DNA of 64,000 bases from Oscillospiraceae bacterium. Its GTDB lineage: Bacteria; Bacillota; Clostridia; Oscillospirales; SIG627. Below the pieces are notes generated by a model, which was not told the DNA's origin, made no database searches, and worked only from the letters and a program-made list of their open reading frames with translations. Positions 52,731-61,776 of this stretch are shown here, one piece after another. Numbering within the stretch: position 1 is the stretch's first letter; each line of letters begins with the position of its first letter. The translations under genes were made by a program, and so were the position numbers. The stretch spans positions 1 to 64,000 of the forward strand of contig JAYFRN010000026.1 in assembly GCA_034925865.1 (NCBI GenBank), read 5' to 3'.

Positions 52731-53905
52731 TTATTCTTTTCATGCTCAATAAGCTTCCATGTCGATGCAATGAGATGCCTGAATTCAGGCCTTGATATCG
52801 CGTCACAGATAAAGCTTTGTCTCGGTGAATTAATATCCTCGCCGCTGATTTGAAACAGGCTTAATTTATCACACAGCGACATTACTCTGTTGAGTTGTGA
52901 AAGCGTATTGCGCGAAGGCATAAAAGTAACTGCATCGAAGCCTGTCTCTTTTAAATAATAAAAAAGCTCGTCAAGAAATCCGTCTTCAAATTCTTCATCT
53001 GCTTTATCGCCTGTGGCAGAAGCTTTCACGTCACCGAGATATGCGTATGCGCTTAATGCGCCGACAGAGCGTGCTATTTCTATGTATTCCCTGACATTCA
53101 TCAGCTCATCATCGGCATCGATATATATTCGTTTAATAAGGCTTTGTTTTAATAATCCGAGCAGATCATATTCAATATAAGCGGGATTGTTTTCTTTAAT
53201 CCGAGATAAAACCTTGTCTGGGATTTCGATATTCATTCTTTCTCTGATAAAACATATTATTTCATCAGGAGACGAATAACATGCTCTTATTTTTTTTGAG
53301 AGCGCAAATAAAAGATGTCTTTCCGTTATGGTTCCGCCGTTATTATACTCGGAAATCGGTATAACATCATTTTCAAAATCAAGCTTCAGTCCACAGCCGC
53401 CAACAATTGAATTTATCCTGTCAATCATTTGGCGGTTTCTTATATTCCTTTTTTCTCTGTAAGGGGCAAGCATCGACTGGAGTTTCTTAATATTCTGATG
53501 CGGGATTCCGTGAACGGCAACATATGCTATCCCTTTTTGGTCAGGGCTATTCAGTTTTATTTTTTCAAAAGGTGTGCCGGAAAAGCTTACTCTTATTTCA
53601 GTCCCTACGGTTGAAGCAATGCCAAATGCTTCTGCTGCTTTGATAAATTCCTGCGATCCGCCCAACGAATCGTGATCCATTATGCCGGCAGTTACCAGCC
53701 CTCTAGAAAAAGCTTCGTAAACGGCAGCTGACGGCGTGTACGGTGAAAAAGAAAATGTTGTGTGAATGTGGTTATTTACGTATGCCGGATCAGAGCTTCT
53801 ATTTAAACCGTTGTTTTTATATTCTTGGGCCATTTTATCGGCGGTTAGTATACGTTCGTTTTGATCCGGCGAATACAACGACTTATATAACTCTTCAAAT
53901 TTCAA
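52721..53905 (-). CDS. PHP-domain hydrolase
   Basis: The 394-residue protein has the metal-binding motifs of the PHP superfamily: HIHT (about residue 47), DHDS (about 78) and E near 98 in TEIRVSF. PHP domains are phosphoesterases, including histidinol-phosphatase and nuclease relatives. The later DVKASA and HLIAST pieces fit the end of the barrel. Its ATG overlaps the stop of the aldolase/dehydrogenase gene by 4 bp, so both are made together, and a metabolic phosphatase role is the best guess. The last codons lie inside dispersed repeat 2. Confidence 0.8.
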   Translation of the reverse strand: MKFEELYKSLYSPDQNERILTADKMAQEYKNNGLNRSSDPAYVNNHIHTTFSFSPYTPSAAVYEAFSRGLVTAGIMDHDSLGGSQEFIKAAEAFGIASTVGTEIRVSFSGTPFEKIKLNSPDQKGIAYVAVHGIPHQNIKKLQSMLAPYREKRNIRNRQMIDRINSIVGGCGLKLDFENDVIPISEYNNGGTITERHLLFALSKKIRACYSSPDEIICFIRERMNIEIPDKVLSRIKENNPAYIEYDLLGLLKQSLIKRIYIDADDELMNVREYIEIARSVGALSAYAYLGDVKASATGDKADEEFEDGFLDELFYYLKETGFDAVTFMPSRNTLSQLNRVMSLCDKLSLFQISGEDINSPRQSFICDAISRPEFRHLIASTWKLIEHEKNKSK

Positions 53906-55875
53906 TTCAGCATTACCTGTCCGCCGGTAACCGGCAAAGCCTGTCCTGTTTCATATTTCTGGTCAATGATATACAATATTGCTTTAACAACGTCTTCTGG
54001 TCTGCATCCGCGTTTCATCGGTATCTTTTCTTCATAATACTTCTTAACATCCTCCACCGAATTGGCGCCCGGCACCTTTCCGGCTTTGAGATATTGAATA
54101 AAAAGTCCTTTTTCAGGATCAGACCAAAGCGGACCTTCAAAAAAATTACCCGGACATATCGCATTAACTTTTATATTATACTGCACAAGCTCAAGTGCGA
54201 ATGATTGAGTAAGTCCGATGCCGCCGAATTTGCTTCCTGCATATGCGAAATTCTTATTGCTTCCGGTAAGACCCGATTTTGAATTTATTTCAATTATGTC
54301 GGTATAGTAATCCGGAGCGAATTCATATTGACGCTTCATAACCTTTGATGCGTATTTAGCGCAAAGAAAATAAGCCGAGTAATTAATTCCTGTCACAAGC
54401 GAAAAGCTTTCAAATGACATTTCGTCAAGACTTCCGGCTCGTACAATTCCTGCATTATTTATAAAGATATCTATTCCGCCAAAATTCATTACCGTCGTTT
54501 TTATCATGCTTTCGACGCTTTTTTCATCGGTAACATTCACTTTTACCGGAAGAGCGAAAGCGTATTTATATTTTTCATTGATCTGCTGCGAGCATATTGA
54601 CGCGCCTTCATAGTTGATATCAGCGATCACGGTATACGCGCCCTCTGCTGCGAGACGTTCCGCGATGCCTTTACCGAAGCCCTGCGCACTTCCTGTTATG
54701 ATGGCAACTTTTCCGGAAAGACGATGTGCTCCTTTTTCAGAAAGGCCGGCTCTGTAGCTTTCTGCTTCCCATCCAATAATGAATTCGCACAGTTCATCGC
54801 TCATATTTCGAGGATGTGAAAAGCAAGCTGCATAATATGCTATTTTTATGCTGTCTATTAAAAGCGATTTCACAATATCAGCGTTCTTTTTTGAGTTGTT
54901 ACATATAAAAAAGCCTAGCCCGGTGACAGCAATAACCTTTGGTTTATATCCGTAATCTTCTGCATATGCCTCAAACGCTTTTTTCAACAAAAATGCCGTT
55001 TCATCATCTGTGCTTCCACGCTCGATGAAAAGCGGAAAAGCTCGGCAGTAAACTATATGATCAGGCGTAAACGGACGCATAAGCGGCGCGAATGAAGAGG
55101 CATCTTTTAAAAACTCCTGAGCTGCAGGAGAGCTGTAAAAAAGCACGGTTGAAGGCAATTGCGGATTATAAAGCATCCTGACGACAGGCAAAAGCGTAAA
55201 TACGGAATCGTAATCAGTCTCCGCGGATTCTATAATATCAGGCTCGTTTGAAACAGTTTCCTTCAGTTTTAAAAATACGCTTTCCACAAGCTTATCTATT
55301 TCATCACATGTATCGGCTGCGAAGAACACACCGTGATTCTGAATGAAAAGTATCTGTGCGTCTATTCCGCAGAAACGCTTATGATCGAAAAGCGCGGATT
55401 CGCATTCTTTGGCAAGCTTATATCCGGGCTTTGTTTCATCTATCCAGACTGCGCTTTCTCCGAATAACTCATCACAGATTGATGCGCCGTCAAAAGAACA
55501 AGTAAGTCCGTTCACAAGAGAAGGATGAATATGAAGTACATACGAAAAAGGAAACAAATTATGTAAAAGCGTTTCCACGCTCGGCCTTTTTCCTGCAATC
55601 GCATCCTTGACAAGACGCGAAGCCATAAGATCCTCAAGCGCAGACGCTTCTCTTTCATCATCTGACTTCGAATATTCTTTATCATATATTATCGACAGCT
55701 TCATCCGGTCAAGAGCTACAAAACCATCCTGTGTGATATCTGAAAGCGTGTTTCCGCTTGATTTTACATATATTACAGAATCATCCTTGTATGATGTGTT
55801 TCCGCCGCCCGCAATAACATAATCCGTGTTGCTGCCGTATTTATTTGACATTCCTACAAGCTCATTTAAGCCCAT
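53902..55875 (-). CDS. Bifunctional class II aldolase / short-chain dehydrogenase
   Basis: The 657-residue fusion has an N-terminal class II aldolase domain with the zinc ligands HIHP (about residue 117) and QNHGVFF (about 182). The C-terminal SDR domain begins near 390 with KVAIITGSAQGFGKGIAERL (NAD-binding TGxxxGxG), then NNAG and the catalytic YAGSK. Such fusions (RhaD/RhaE-like) act on phosphorylated or free sugar acids, often L-rhamnose-derived. It follows the isocitrate dehydrogenase by 30 bp and is coupled to the PHP gene. The true substrate is open, as no sugar regulator or transporter is nearby. Confidence 0.9.
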   Translation of the reverse strand: MGLNELVGMSNKYGSNTDYVIAGGGNTSYKDDSVIYVKSSGNTLSDITQDGFVALDRMKLSIIYDKEYSKSDDEREASALEDLMASRLVKDAIAGKRPSVETLLHNLFPFSYVLHIHPSLVNGLTCSFDGASICDELFGESAVWIDETKPGYKLAKECESALFDHKRFCGIDAQILFIQNHGVFFAADTCDEIDKLVESVFLKLKETVSNEPDIIESAETDYDSVFTLLPVVRMLYNPQLPSTVLFYSSPAAQEFLKDASSFAPLMRPFTPDHIVYCRAFPLFIERGSTDDETAFLLKKAFEAYAEDYGYKPKVIAVTGLGFFICNNSKKNADIVKSLLIDSIKIAYYAACFSHPRNMSDELCEFIIGWEAESYRAGLSEKGAHRLSGKVAIITGSAQGFGKGIAERLAAEGAYTVIADINYEGASICSQQINEKYKYAFALPVKVNVTDEKSVESMIKTTVMNFGGIDIFINNAGIVRAGSLDEMSFESFSLVTGINYSAYFLCAKYASKVMKRQYEFAPDYYTDIIEINSKSGLTGSNKNFAYAGSKFGGIGLTQSFALELVQYNIKVNAICPGNFFEGPLWSDPEKGLFIQYLKAGKVPGANSVEDVKKYYEEKIPMKRGCRPEDVVKAILYIIDQKYETGQALPVTGGQVMLN

Positions 55876-55905
55876 TTCCGTTCGCTCTCCTTTAACATAA
55901 AATGG

Positions 55906-57102
55906 TTATATCCGTTTTGCTATTTCGTCAAGAAATTCGTCGGTATTGACTGCTTTGGCATCCGGATTATCGCAGAGTGAAATCAGATCCTTTGTCATTA
56001 CTCCGTCGTTGAGCGTCTTGATACATGCCGACTCAAGTTTGTCGGCAAAAGCGCAAAGCTCCGGTGTGTTGTCTTTTTCACCGCGTTTTCTGAGCGCGCC
56101 GGTCCAGGCATATATAGTCGCAATAGGATTTGTCGAACACTTTTCACCTTTAAGATACTTATAATAATGGCGAGTCACTGTTCCGTGAGCCGCTTCATAT
56201 TCATAATTTCCATCGGGGCTAACCAACACGCTTGTCATCATAGCAAGCGAACCGAATGCGGTTGAAACCATGTCGCTCATAACATCACCATCATAATTTT
56301 TACATGCCCATATAAAACCGCCTTCAGAACGAATCACTCTCGCTACAGCATCATCTATAAGTGTATAGAAATAAGTAATACCGGCCTTTTCAAATTCTGT
56401 TTTATAATCTCGTTCAAATATTTCCTGAAATATATCCTTGAAGGTGTGATCGTAAATTTTGGAAATGGTATCTTTTGTTGAAAACCATAGATCCTGTTTG
56501 GTTGAGAGGGCATATTTAAAGCATGAATACGCAAAAGAGCAAATAGAATCGTCTTTATTATACTGTCCCTGTAAAACTCCTCCGCATTTGAAATCGAATA
56601 TCGGCTTTTTAATTGTTTCGCCGTCATCGGACGTAAATACAAGCTCTGCTTTTCCAGGCTTTATAACTCTTATCTCCGCACATTTATAAACGTCACCGTA
56701 TGCATGACGCGCTATGGTAATCGGCTTTTTCCATGTGCGTACAACTGGTTTAATGCTGTCTATAAGAATGGGCGCGCGAAATACGGTACCGTCGAGGATT
56801 GCTCTTATTGTCCCGTTCGGGCTTTTCCACATTTCCTTAAGGTTATATTCAACTACACGCGCCGCGTTTGGCGTGATTGTTGCGCATTTAACTCCCACGC
56901 CATATTTTTTTATAGCTTCCGCCGCATCAACGGTTATTTTATCTGATGTTTCGTCGCGTTTTTTTAATCCCAAATCAAAATAAACCGTGTTGAGCTCTAC
57001 GAATGGACATATGAGCTTTTCTTTAATTTGCTGCCATATGATTCGTGTCATTTCGTCGCCGTCCATTTCGACAAGCGGCGTTTTCATTATAATTTTATCC
57101 AT
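55906..57102 (-). CDS. icd: NADP-dependent isocitrate dehydrogenase, eukaryote-like subfamily
   Basis: The 398-residue enzyme begins [18 protein letters not shown], the signature of the homodimeric type found in mitochondria and some bacteria, unlike the E. coli type. [20 protein letters not shown] (substrate and metal loop) and [13 protein letters not shown] are typical. It oxidises isocitrate to 2-oxoglutarate. I prefer ATG 57102 to GTG 57114; GGGG lies 6 bp before it. It follows the aconitase-family gene by 18-30 bp, so they form one unit. Confidence 0.95.
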   Translation of the reverse strand: MDKIIMKTPLVEMDGDEMTRIIWQQIKEKLICPFVELNTVYFDLGLKKRDETSDKITVDAAEAIKKYGVGVKCATITPNAARVVEYNLKEMWKSPNGTIRAILDGTVFRAPILIDSIKPVVRTWKKPITIARHAYGDVYKCAEIRVIKPGKAELVFTSDDGETIKKPIFDFKCGGVLQGQYNKDDSICSFAYSCFKYALSTKQDLWFSTKDTISKIYDHTFKDIFQEIFERDYKTEFEKAGITYFYTLIDDAVARVIRSEGGFIWACKNYDGDVMSDMVSTAFGSLAMMTSVLVSPDGNYEYEAAHGTVTRHYYKYLKGEKCSTNPIATIYAWTGALRKRGEKDNTPELCAFADKLESACIKTLNDGVMTKDLISLCDNPDAKAVNTDEFLDEIAKRI

Positions 57103-57132
57103 GTTGTACCCCACATTTATTATAAACAGCTT

Positions 57133-59409
57133 TTAGAGTTTCTTAGCATATTCGTTAATAAGACAGCCTGAAAGAATAATGCTCTTTTCGTCATCCGTGA
57201 GTTCGGAGCATTTCAGCTTTATTTCGTAAATATCATTGCCGGAAACCACCTTTGCAACAAAATTCTGTTTTCCTTCGGCAATATTTTTCTTTACATCAGG
57301 AATATATATAAAATCTCCCGACTTGAAATTAACTTCCTGATCTGCGGGCAGTATAAAAGGTATTATACCCCAGTTTATCAGATTGCTTCTGTATCTTTTT
57401 GTCGCGTAATCTCTCGCAATATTCGCAGAGCCGCCGAGAACGCGCTGGCATGAAGCCGCCTGCTCGCGGGCGGAGCCATCTCCTGGTTTATTGGCGTAAA
57501 TAACGCTTCCTAATGCTGTTTTCTGCGCTTTTTCAGCGCTTATTCCAAGCTTATTATACACATTTGCGAGTTCTTCGGAAATGACGCCTTCTCTTCTCTG
57601 TTCATCTGTGGATCTTATCAGTTTTGCTCTGCCTACATATTCCGGCACTCTTCTGAAAAGCGCAAATTCTGAAAGCTTCTGCGGATTCGATCTGTAAGAA
57701 GATATCTCTCCGGATGGTATAAGCTCATCGGTGGTTGTCACTTCGTCGAGAATAACGGCGGCAACCTTAAGCATAATATCTTCCGTCAAAGGAGAAATTT
57801 TCGGCCAGTCGGTTATGTTGGGGCCATATCTCAATTCAACTTCGGGATCCGGCTTTCCGAAGCCGTTGTAAATTCTTTTTTCATATACTGAACCGTCGTA
57901 AATATATTCGGGAACAGAATCATCATAATCACATTCTGTCGCAGGTGTGAGTATGCCTTTGTTTGCGGCTGTCGCAGCTATACTGCGGGCATCCATCAAC
58001 GCCACGGAAGCGCTTTGCCCTCCGTCGGGGTTTGAGCCTTCTCTGTTCGGAAAATTCCTGGTTGTATGACGTATGCTCATAGTCCCGTTTGACGGAACAT
58101 CTCCCGCTCCGAAGCATGGGCCGCAGAATGCGGGCTTTAATACCGCGCCGCTTTCCATCAGCTTTTCTGTTATACCTTTTCTTGTCAACCCGAGATATAC
58201 AGGCATACTGGACGGATAAACAGACAGACTGAAATAATCGTTGCCTGTCGAGCCATTTTCCAATATAGAAGCGGCGGCGCATATATTTTCAAACGTGCCC
58301 CCCGCGCATCCGGCAATAATCCCCTGCTCAACTGATATGTTTCCGTTTTTAACAGTTGAAGCAAGCTTAAGATAAGCTTTTTCACCGAACTGTTTACGCG
58401 CGTCCTCTTCAACGGAAGAAAGATATTCCTTAGGAGAGCGGAGCAGTTCTTTAATCGGAATCGCATTGCTCGGATGGAACGGCAAAGCAATCATTGATTC
58501 GATTTTTGAAAGATCAATTTCTATGGCGGTATCGTAATATGCTCCGTTTTCCGGTTCAAGCTTTTTATAATCCAGCTTTCTTCCGTGATTTTCATAAAAA
58601 TGCTTCACCTTTTCATCTGTTATCCAAACTGATGAAAGACAGGTCGTTTCGGTCGTCATTACGTCAATACCGTTTCTGAAATCAACTGAAAGTTCTCCAA
58701 CGCCCGGTCCGGCAAATTCGAGAATTTTATTGTTAACGGTTTTGCTTTTAAATACCGCCGCGCAAAGAGCAAGCGCTACATCATGCGGCCCAACACCGTG
58801 ACGCGGTTTGTTTGTCAGATATACAAGAACTGCCTGTGGCTGATCTATATCATATGTATTGTTTAAAAGCTGTTTTACAAGCTCCGGTCCGCCTTCACCG
58901 ATACCCATGGTACCTAAAGCGCCGTATCTCGTATGGCTGTCTGAACCCAAAAGCATTTTTCCGCATCCGGTCATTCTTTCACGTACAAACTGATGTATCA
59001 CAGCCTGATTAGCCGGGACATATATTCCCCCGTATTTTTTTGCGGCGGAAAGGCCGAAAGCATGATCGTCTTCGTTTATTGTGCCTCCGACAGCGCAAAG
59101 AGAATTATGGCAGTTAGTCAAAGCGTATGGCATAGGAAATTTGTTTAAACCGCCGGTTCTTGCAGTTTGAATGATTCCTACGTAAGTGATATCGTGAGAA
59201 GCCATTCCGTCAAATTTGATTCTGCATTTTCCGTTTATTTTGCTTATATCGTGAGATTTTAATATAGAACTTGTAATAGTTCGCTTCCTGGCTGATTCCA
59301 TATCAAGTGTAATATTCTTTCCGGAAAGTTCTTTTTCGAGCTTTGCTCTATCCTCGGTGCGTATAACACCGTCGATCAAATAAGCTCCGTTATTGTAAAT
59401 ATTAATCAA
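57133..59409 (-). CDS. Aconitase-family hydratase, altered first cluster motif
   Basis: The 758-residue protein belongs to the aconitase superfamily: GSDSHTRYGALGTMGIGEGG (about 151-170), CGPCFGAGDVPSNG with two cluster cysteines, and NFPNREGSNPDGGQSAS. Where aconitases have GSCTNS, this protein has IAGCAGGTFENICAAAS: the Cys is kept but T-N-S is not. This resembles the YbhJ-type hydratases of the same length (about 750 aa). The adjacent icd argues for citrate to isocitrate, but another substrate is possible. It starts the four-gene operon. Confidence 0.85.
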   Translation of the reverse strand: MINIYNNGAYLIDGVIRTEDRAKLEKELSGKNITLDMESARKRTITSSILKSHDISKINGKCRIKFDGMASHDITYVGIIQTARTGGLNKFPMPYALTNCHNSLCAVGGTINEDDHAFGLSAAKKYGGIYVPANQAVIHQFVRERMTGCGKMLLGSDSHTRYGALGTMGIGEGGPELVKQLLNNTYDIDQPQAVLVYLTNKPRHGVGPHDVALALCAAVFKSKTVNNKILEFAGPGVGELSVDFRNGIDVMTTETTCLSSVWITDEKVKHFYENHGRKLDYKKLEPENGAYYDTAIEIDLSKIESMIALPFHPSNAIPIKELLRSPKEYLSSVEEDARKQFGEKAYLKLASTVKNGNISVEQGIIAGCAGGTFENICAAASILENGSTGNDYFSLSVYPSSMPVYLGLTRKGITEKLMESGAVLKPAFCGPCFGAGDVPSNGTMSIRHTTRNFPNREGSNPDGGQSASVALMDARSIAATAANKGILTPATECDYDDSVPEYIYDGSVYEKRIYNGFGKPDPEVELRYGPNITDWPKISPLTEDIMLKVAAVILDEVTTTDELIPSGEISSYRSNPQKLSEFALFRRVPEYVGRAKLIRSTDEQRREGVISEELANVYNKLGISAEKAQKTALGSVIYANKPGDGSAREQAASCQRVLGGSANIARDYATKRYRSNLINWGIIPFILPADQEVNFKSGDFIYIPDVKKNIAEGKQNFVAKVVSGNDIYEIKLKCSELTDDEKSIILSGCLINEYAKKL

Positions 59410-59441
59410 TTAAGCGTCCTCCGACAAAAAAATCAATAATA

Positions 59442-59469
59442 ATTATATCATAATCAGGAGAAAATACAA
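59442..59469 (-). promoter_or_regulatory. Promoter of the hydratase-icd operon
   Basis: Minus strand TTGTAT (59464-59469), 16-bp spacer, TATAAT (59442-59447), 33 bp before the hydratase start. Confidence 0.65.
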
Positions 59470-59541
59470 TAGGTTCTTTAAAATCAAGCTTACAATGAAT
59501 ATGAAAATATATGAACATTATGAAAATTATCACAAAAAGGC

Positions 59542-59570
59542 TTGTATTTGGTATCAAATTGTAATAAAAT
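59542..59570 (+). promoter_or_regulatory. gap promoter
   Basis: TTGTAT (59542-59547), 17-bp spacer, TAAAAT (59565-59570), 40 bp before the gap start. No CggR-type operator or gene was recognised. Confidence 0.65.
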
Positions 59571-59609
59571 ATACCTGTTTGAAATCTATTTAATTCGGAG
59601 GATTTTAAT

Positions 59610-60623
59610 ATGTCAGTTAAAGTCGCCATCAATGGCTTCGGACGTATCGGACGTCTTGCGTTCAGACAAATGTTTAAAGCCGAGGGTTATGATGTAGTTG
59701 CTATCAACGATCTCACAAGCCCTACAATGCTTGCTCATCTTCTCAAATACGATTCCACCCAAGGAAGATATGAAGGACACACCGTAACCGCGGGCGAAAA
59801 TTCCATCACAGTTGACGGAAAAGAAATCATGATCTATGCGATCAAAGACGCCGCGGATATTCCGTGGGGAAAACATGATGTTGATGTCGTTCTTGAATGC
59901 ACAGGTTTTTACACATCCAAGGATAAAGCAATGGCTCATATCACTGCAGGCGCAAAGAAGGTTGTTATCTCCGCTCCCGCAGGCAACGATCTCCCGACTA
60001 TCGTCTATTCTGTAAACGAAAAGACGCTTAAGCCTGAAGACAAGGTGATATCTGCCGCTTCATGCACCACCAACTGCCTCGCTCCTATGGCTTATACGCT
60101 TAATAAATACGCTCCTATCCAAAGTGGAATAATGTCAACCATTCACGCTTATACCGGTGACCAGATGATTCTTGACGGTCCGCAGAGAAAAGGCGATCTC
60201 CGCCGCTCCCGCGCCGCCGCATTAAACATCGTTCCTAACTCCACCGGTGCAGCAAAAGCCATCGGTCTTGTCATTCCCGAGCTCAATAAGAAACTCATCG
60301 GCTCCGCACAGCGTGTTCCGGTCGCCACGGGAAGCACAACAATTCTCGTTGCAGTCGTAAAAGGCGCCAATGTAACCGCCGAAGGCATCAATGCCGCAAT
60401 GAAAGCAGCTTCGAGCGCTTCCTTTGGTTACAACGAAGAAGAAATAGTTTCTTCCGATGTAATCGGCATTACCTATGGTTCTCTCTTTGACTCGACACAA
60501 ACAATGGTCACTAAAATTTCCGACGATCTTTATCAGGTTCAGGTTGTCTCTTGGTATGACAATGAAAATTCATATACAAGCCAGATGGTCAGAACGATCA
60601 AATATTTCTCGGAGCTCAAATAA
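59610..60623 (+). CDS. gap: Glyceraldehyde-3-phosphate dehydrogenase
   Basis: The 337-residue enzyme has the Rossmann start [18 protein letters not shown] and the catalytic cysteine in [15 protein letters not shown] (about C155). It makes 1,3-bisphosphoglycerate from glyceraldehyde-3-phosphate with NAD and phosphate. GGAGGA lies 7 bp before the ATG. Codon use shows more C-ending codons than its neighbours, as expected of a highly expressed gene. It stands alone, with a terminator at 60641-60677; pgk and tpi are not adjacent. Confidence 0.98.
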   Translation: MSVKVAINGFGRIGRLAFRQMFKAEGYDVVAINDLTSPTMLAHLLKYDSTQGRYEGHTVTAGENSITVDGKEIMIYAIKDAADIPWGKHDVDVVLECTGFYTSKDKAMAHITAGAKKVVISAPAGNDLPTIVYSVNEKTLKPEDKVISAASCTTNCLAPMAYTLNKYAPIQSGIMSTIHAYTGDQMILDGPQRKGDLRRSRAAALNIVPNSTGAAKAIGLVIPELNKKLIGSAQRVPVATGSTTILVAVVKGANVTAEGINAAMKAASSASFGYNEEEIVSSDVIGITYGSLFDSTQTMVTKISDDLYQVQVVSWYDNENSYTSQMVRTIKYFSELK

Positions 60624-60640
60624 TTTTTATAACAGCTTTA

Positions 60641-60677
60641 AAGCGTTGCCGTTTATAGGATTCGGCAACGCTTTTAT
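60641..60677 (+). terminator. gap terminator
   Basis: AAAGCGTTGCCG pairs with CGGCAACGCTTT over 12 bp, ending in a T run. Confidence 0.85.
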
Positions 60678-60741
60678 AAAACTCATTCTTAATAATGTTA
60701 AATGCGCTGCCGGAGAATTTTCCCTTACAGCGCATCTTTTC

Positions 60742-60826
60742 TTATTAACTCGGCATTTTAATAATTACTACTCAAAGAGAGAAAAGCCTCTGATATATGG
60801 GCTTTTCTCTCTTATAAAACAAGGCT
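60742..60826. repeat. MITE-like repeat 1, left end and hairpin
   Basis: TTATTAACTCGGCA (60742-60755) is the left terminal repeat. The centre forms a perfect 13-bp hairpin (AGAGAGAAAAGCC with GGCTTTTCTCTCT). The right terminal repeat is missing; the sequence passes into dispersed repeat 2 at 60827. Confidence 0.65.
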
Positions 60827-61095
60827 TATTTAATGTCTGCTGAACAATCATAAAACACATACAACAGTAAAGAAATGATGCTAACAATGATTGTTCAGGT
60901 GCAAGGTTTTTAAGCTTTACAGCTCAAAAACCTTGCACCTCTAAATTAGTCGACTCCCGATTAATTTAGAAAACAGGCGGCAATCAATGAATGCTGAACT
61001 CCAAAATCAATGATTTTGGAAGATTTTGGCTGGTTTTTCAACTGCCAAAACCTATGCCGTTCGAAAACGGCATTATTTAGTAGACATTATTTAAA
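60827..61095. repeat. Dispersed repeat 2, copy B, with tandem hairpins
   Basis: The 269-bp element has imperfect ends TATTTAATGTCTGCTGAA and TTAGTAGACATTATTTAAA (complementary). Inside are three hairpins in a row: 60841-60851 with 60887-60897 (11 bp), 60897-60916 with 60921-60940 (20 bp, one mismatch) and 60941-60952 with 60958-60969 (12 bp, one mismatch). The right third matches 52642-52730 in inverse orientation. There is no plausible gene inside. Confidence 0.6.
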
Positions 61096-61112
61096 TGCCG
61101 TTTAATAATATA

Positions 61113-61382
61113 TCAGTCTCGAACTTTGTCCAGCTTCCTGTTTCTGTAATATAATACAATATCAGCCATTACGAAAACCATATTACAAATGTATACGGCT
61201 ATTACATAACCCGGATTGTAGATTATTTTACCGATCAATCCAATTGAATAACCGAATTCAATCAGCATGAGAAAAGCTATGCTTTTCCCTTTTGCAGAAC
61301 GGGCTTTGTATGATTTATAAACCGAAACCGGCCATGATACGCCAAAGCATATCATCATTATTGTTTCAAGAATTTCCGGCAT
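61113..61382 (-). CDS. PQ-loop (SemiSWEET-like) membrane protein
   Basis: The 89-residue protein has three membrane helices and the loop GVSWPVSVYKSYKARSAKGKS (split: GVSWPVSVYK, SYKARSAKGKS), which matches the PQ-loop repeat with WP in place of PQ. One such triple-helix unit is a half-transporter that works as a dimer; SemiSWEETs carry sugars. The next gene upstream (zinc-ribbon protein) abuts it, and both follow dnaJ. The substrate is unknown. Confidence 0.75.
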   Translation of the reverse strand: MPEILETIMMICFGVSWPVSVYKSYKARSAKGKSIAFLMLIEFGYSIGLIGKIIYNPGYVIAVYICNMVFVMADIVLYYRNRKLDKVRD

Positions 61383-61775
61383 TTATGTAAATTTTTCCTG
61401 TGTTTTTCCGCATACCGGACATGTCACAGTCACCTTTCCTTTACCTTTAGGAATTCTCAATACATTTTTGCAAGCTGAACATTTGAAAAACACATACGCT
61501 TTCCTGTCGCGTATTTTTGCTTTCGACAATTTAAACCATTTTATGACCGGAGCAAACAGTCTTAAAAACACCTGGTTCTCGCGATAACGAGCCGAAATAT
61601 TCTTTGAAAATATTCTGAAAACATAAATAATGGCAAGCATAAAGGACAAAACCGCCCATTGCCATCTGCCTGTCGCGGTGTAAAGAACAAACAATATACA
61701 ATAAAGTATAATATTTATTATAGATAACTGATCTGTTCCGTATCTGCCGGAAAAAAATTGTTTCAGCTTATTCAT
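61383..61775 (-). CDS. Membrane protein with C-terminal zinc ribbon
   Basis: The 130-residue protein has two hydrophobic helices (about 18-35 and 38-53), a basic linker, and a C-terminal zinc ribbon with CSACKNVLRIPKGKGKVTVTCPVCG (two CxxC pairs about 17 residues apart; shown here as CSAC and CPVC). It starts 1 bp after the dnaJ stop and its stop abuts the PQ-loop gene. Similar ribbon proteins are found downstream of dnaJ in Clostridia. The function is unknown; a role in quality control at the membrane is a guess from position. Confidence 0.7.
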   Translation of the reverse strand: MNKLKQFFSGRYGTDQLSIINIILYCILFVLYTATGRWQWAVLSFMLAIIYVFRIFSKNISARYRENQVFLRLFAPVIKWFKLSKAKIRDRKAYVFFKCSACKNVLRIPKGKGKVTVTCPVCGKTQEKFT

Positions 61776-61776
61776 T

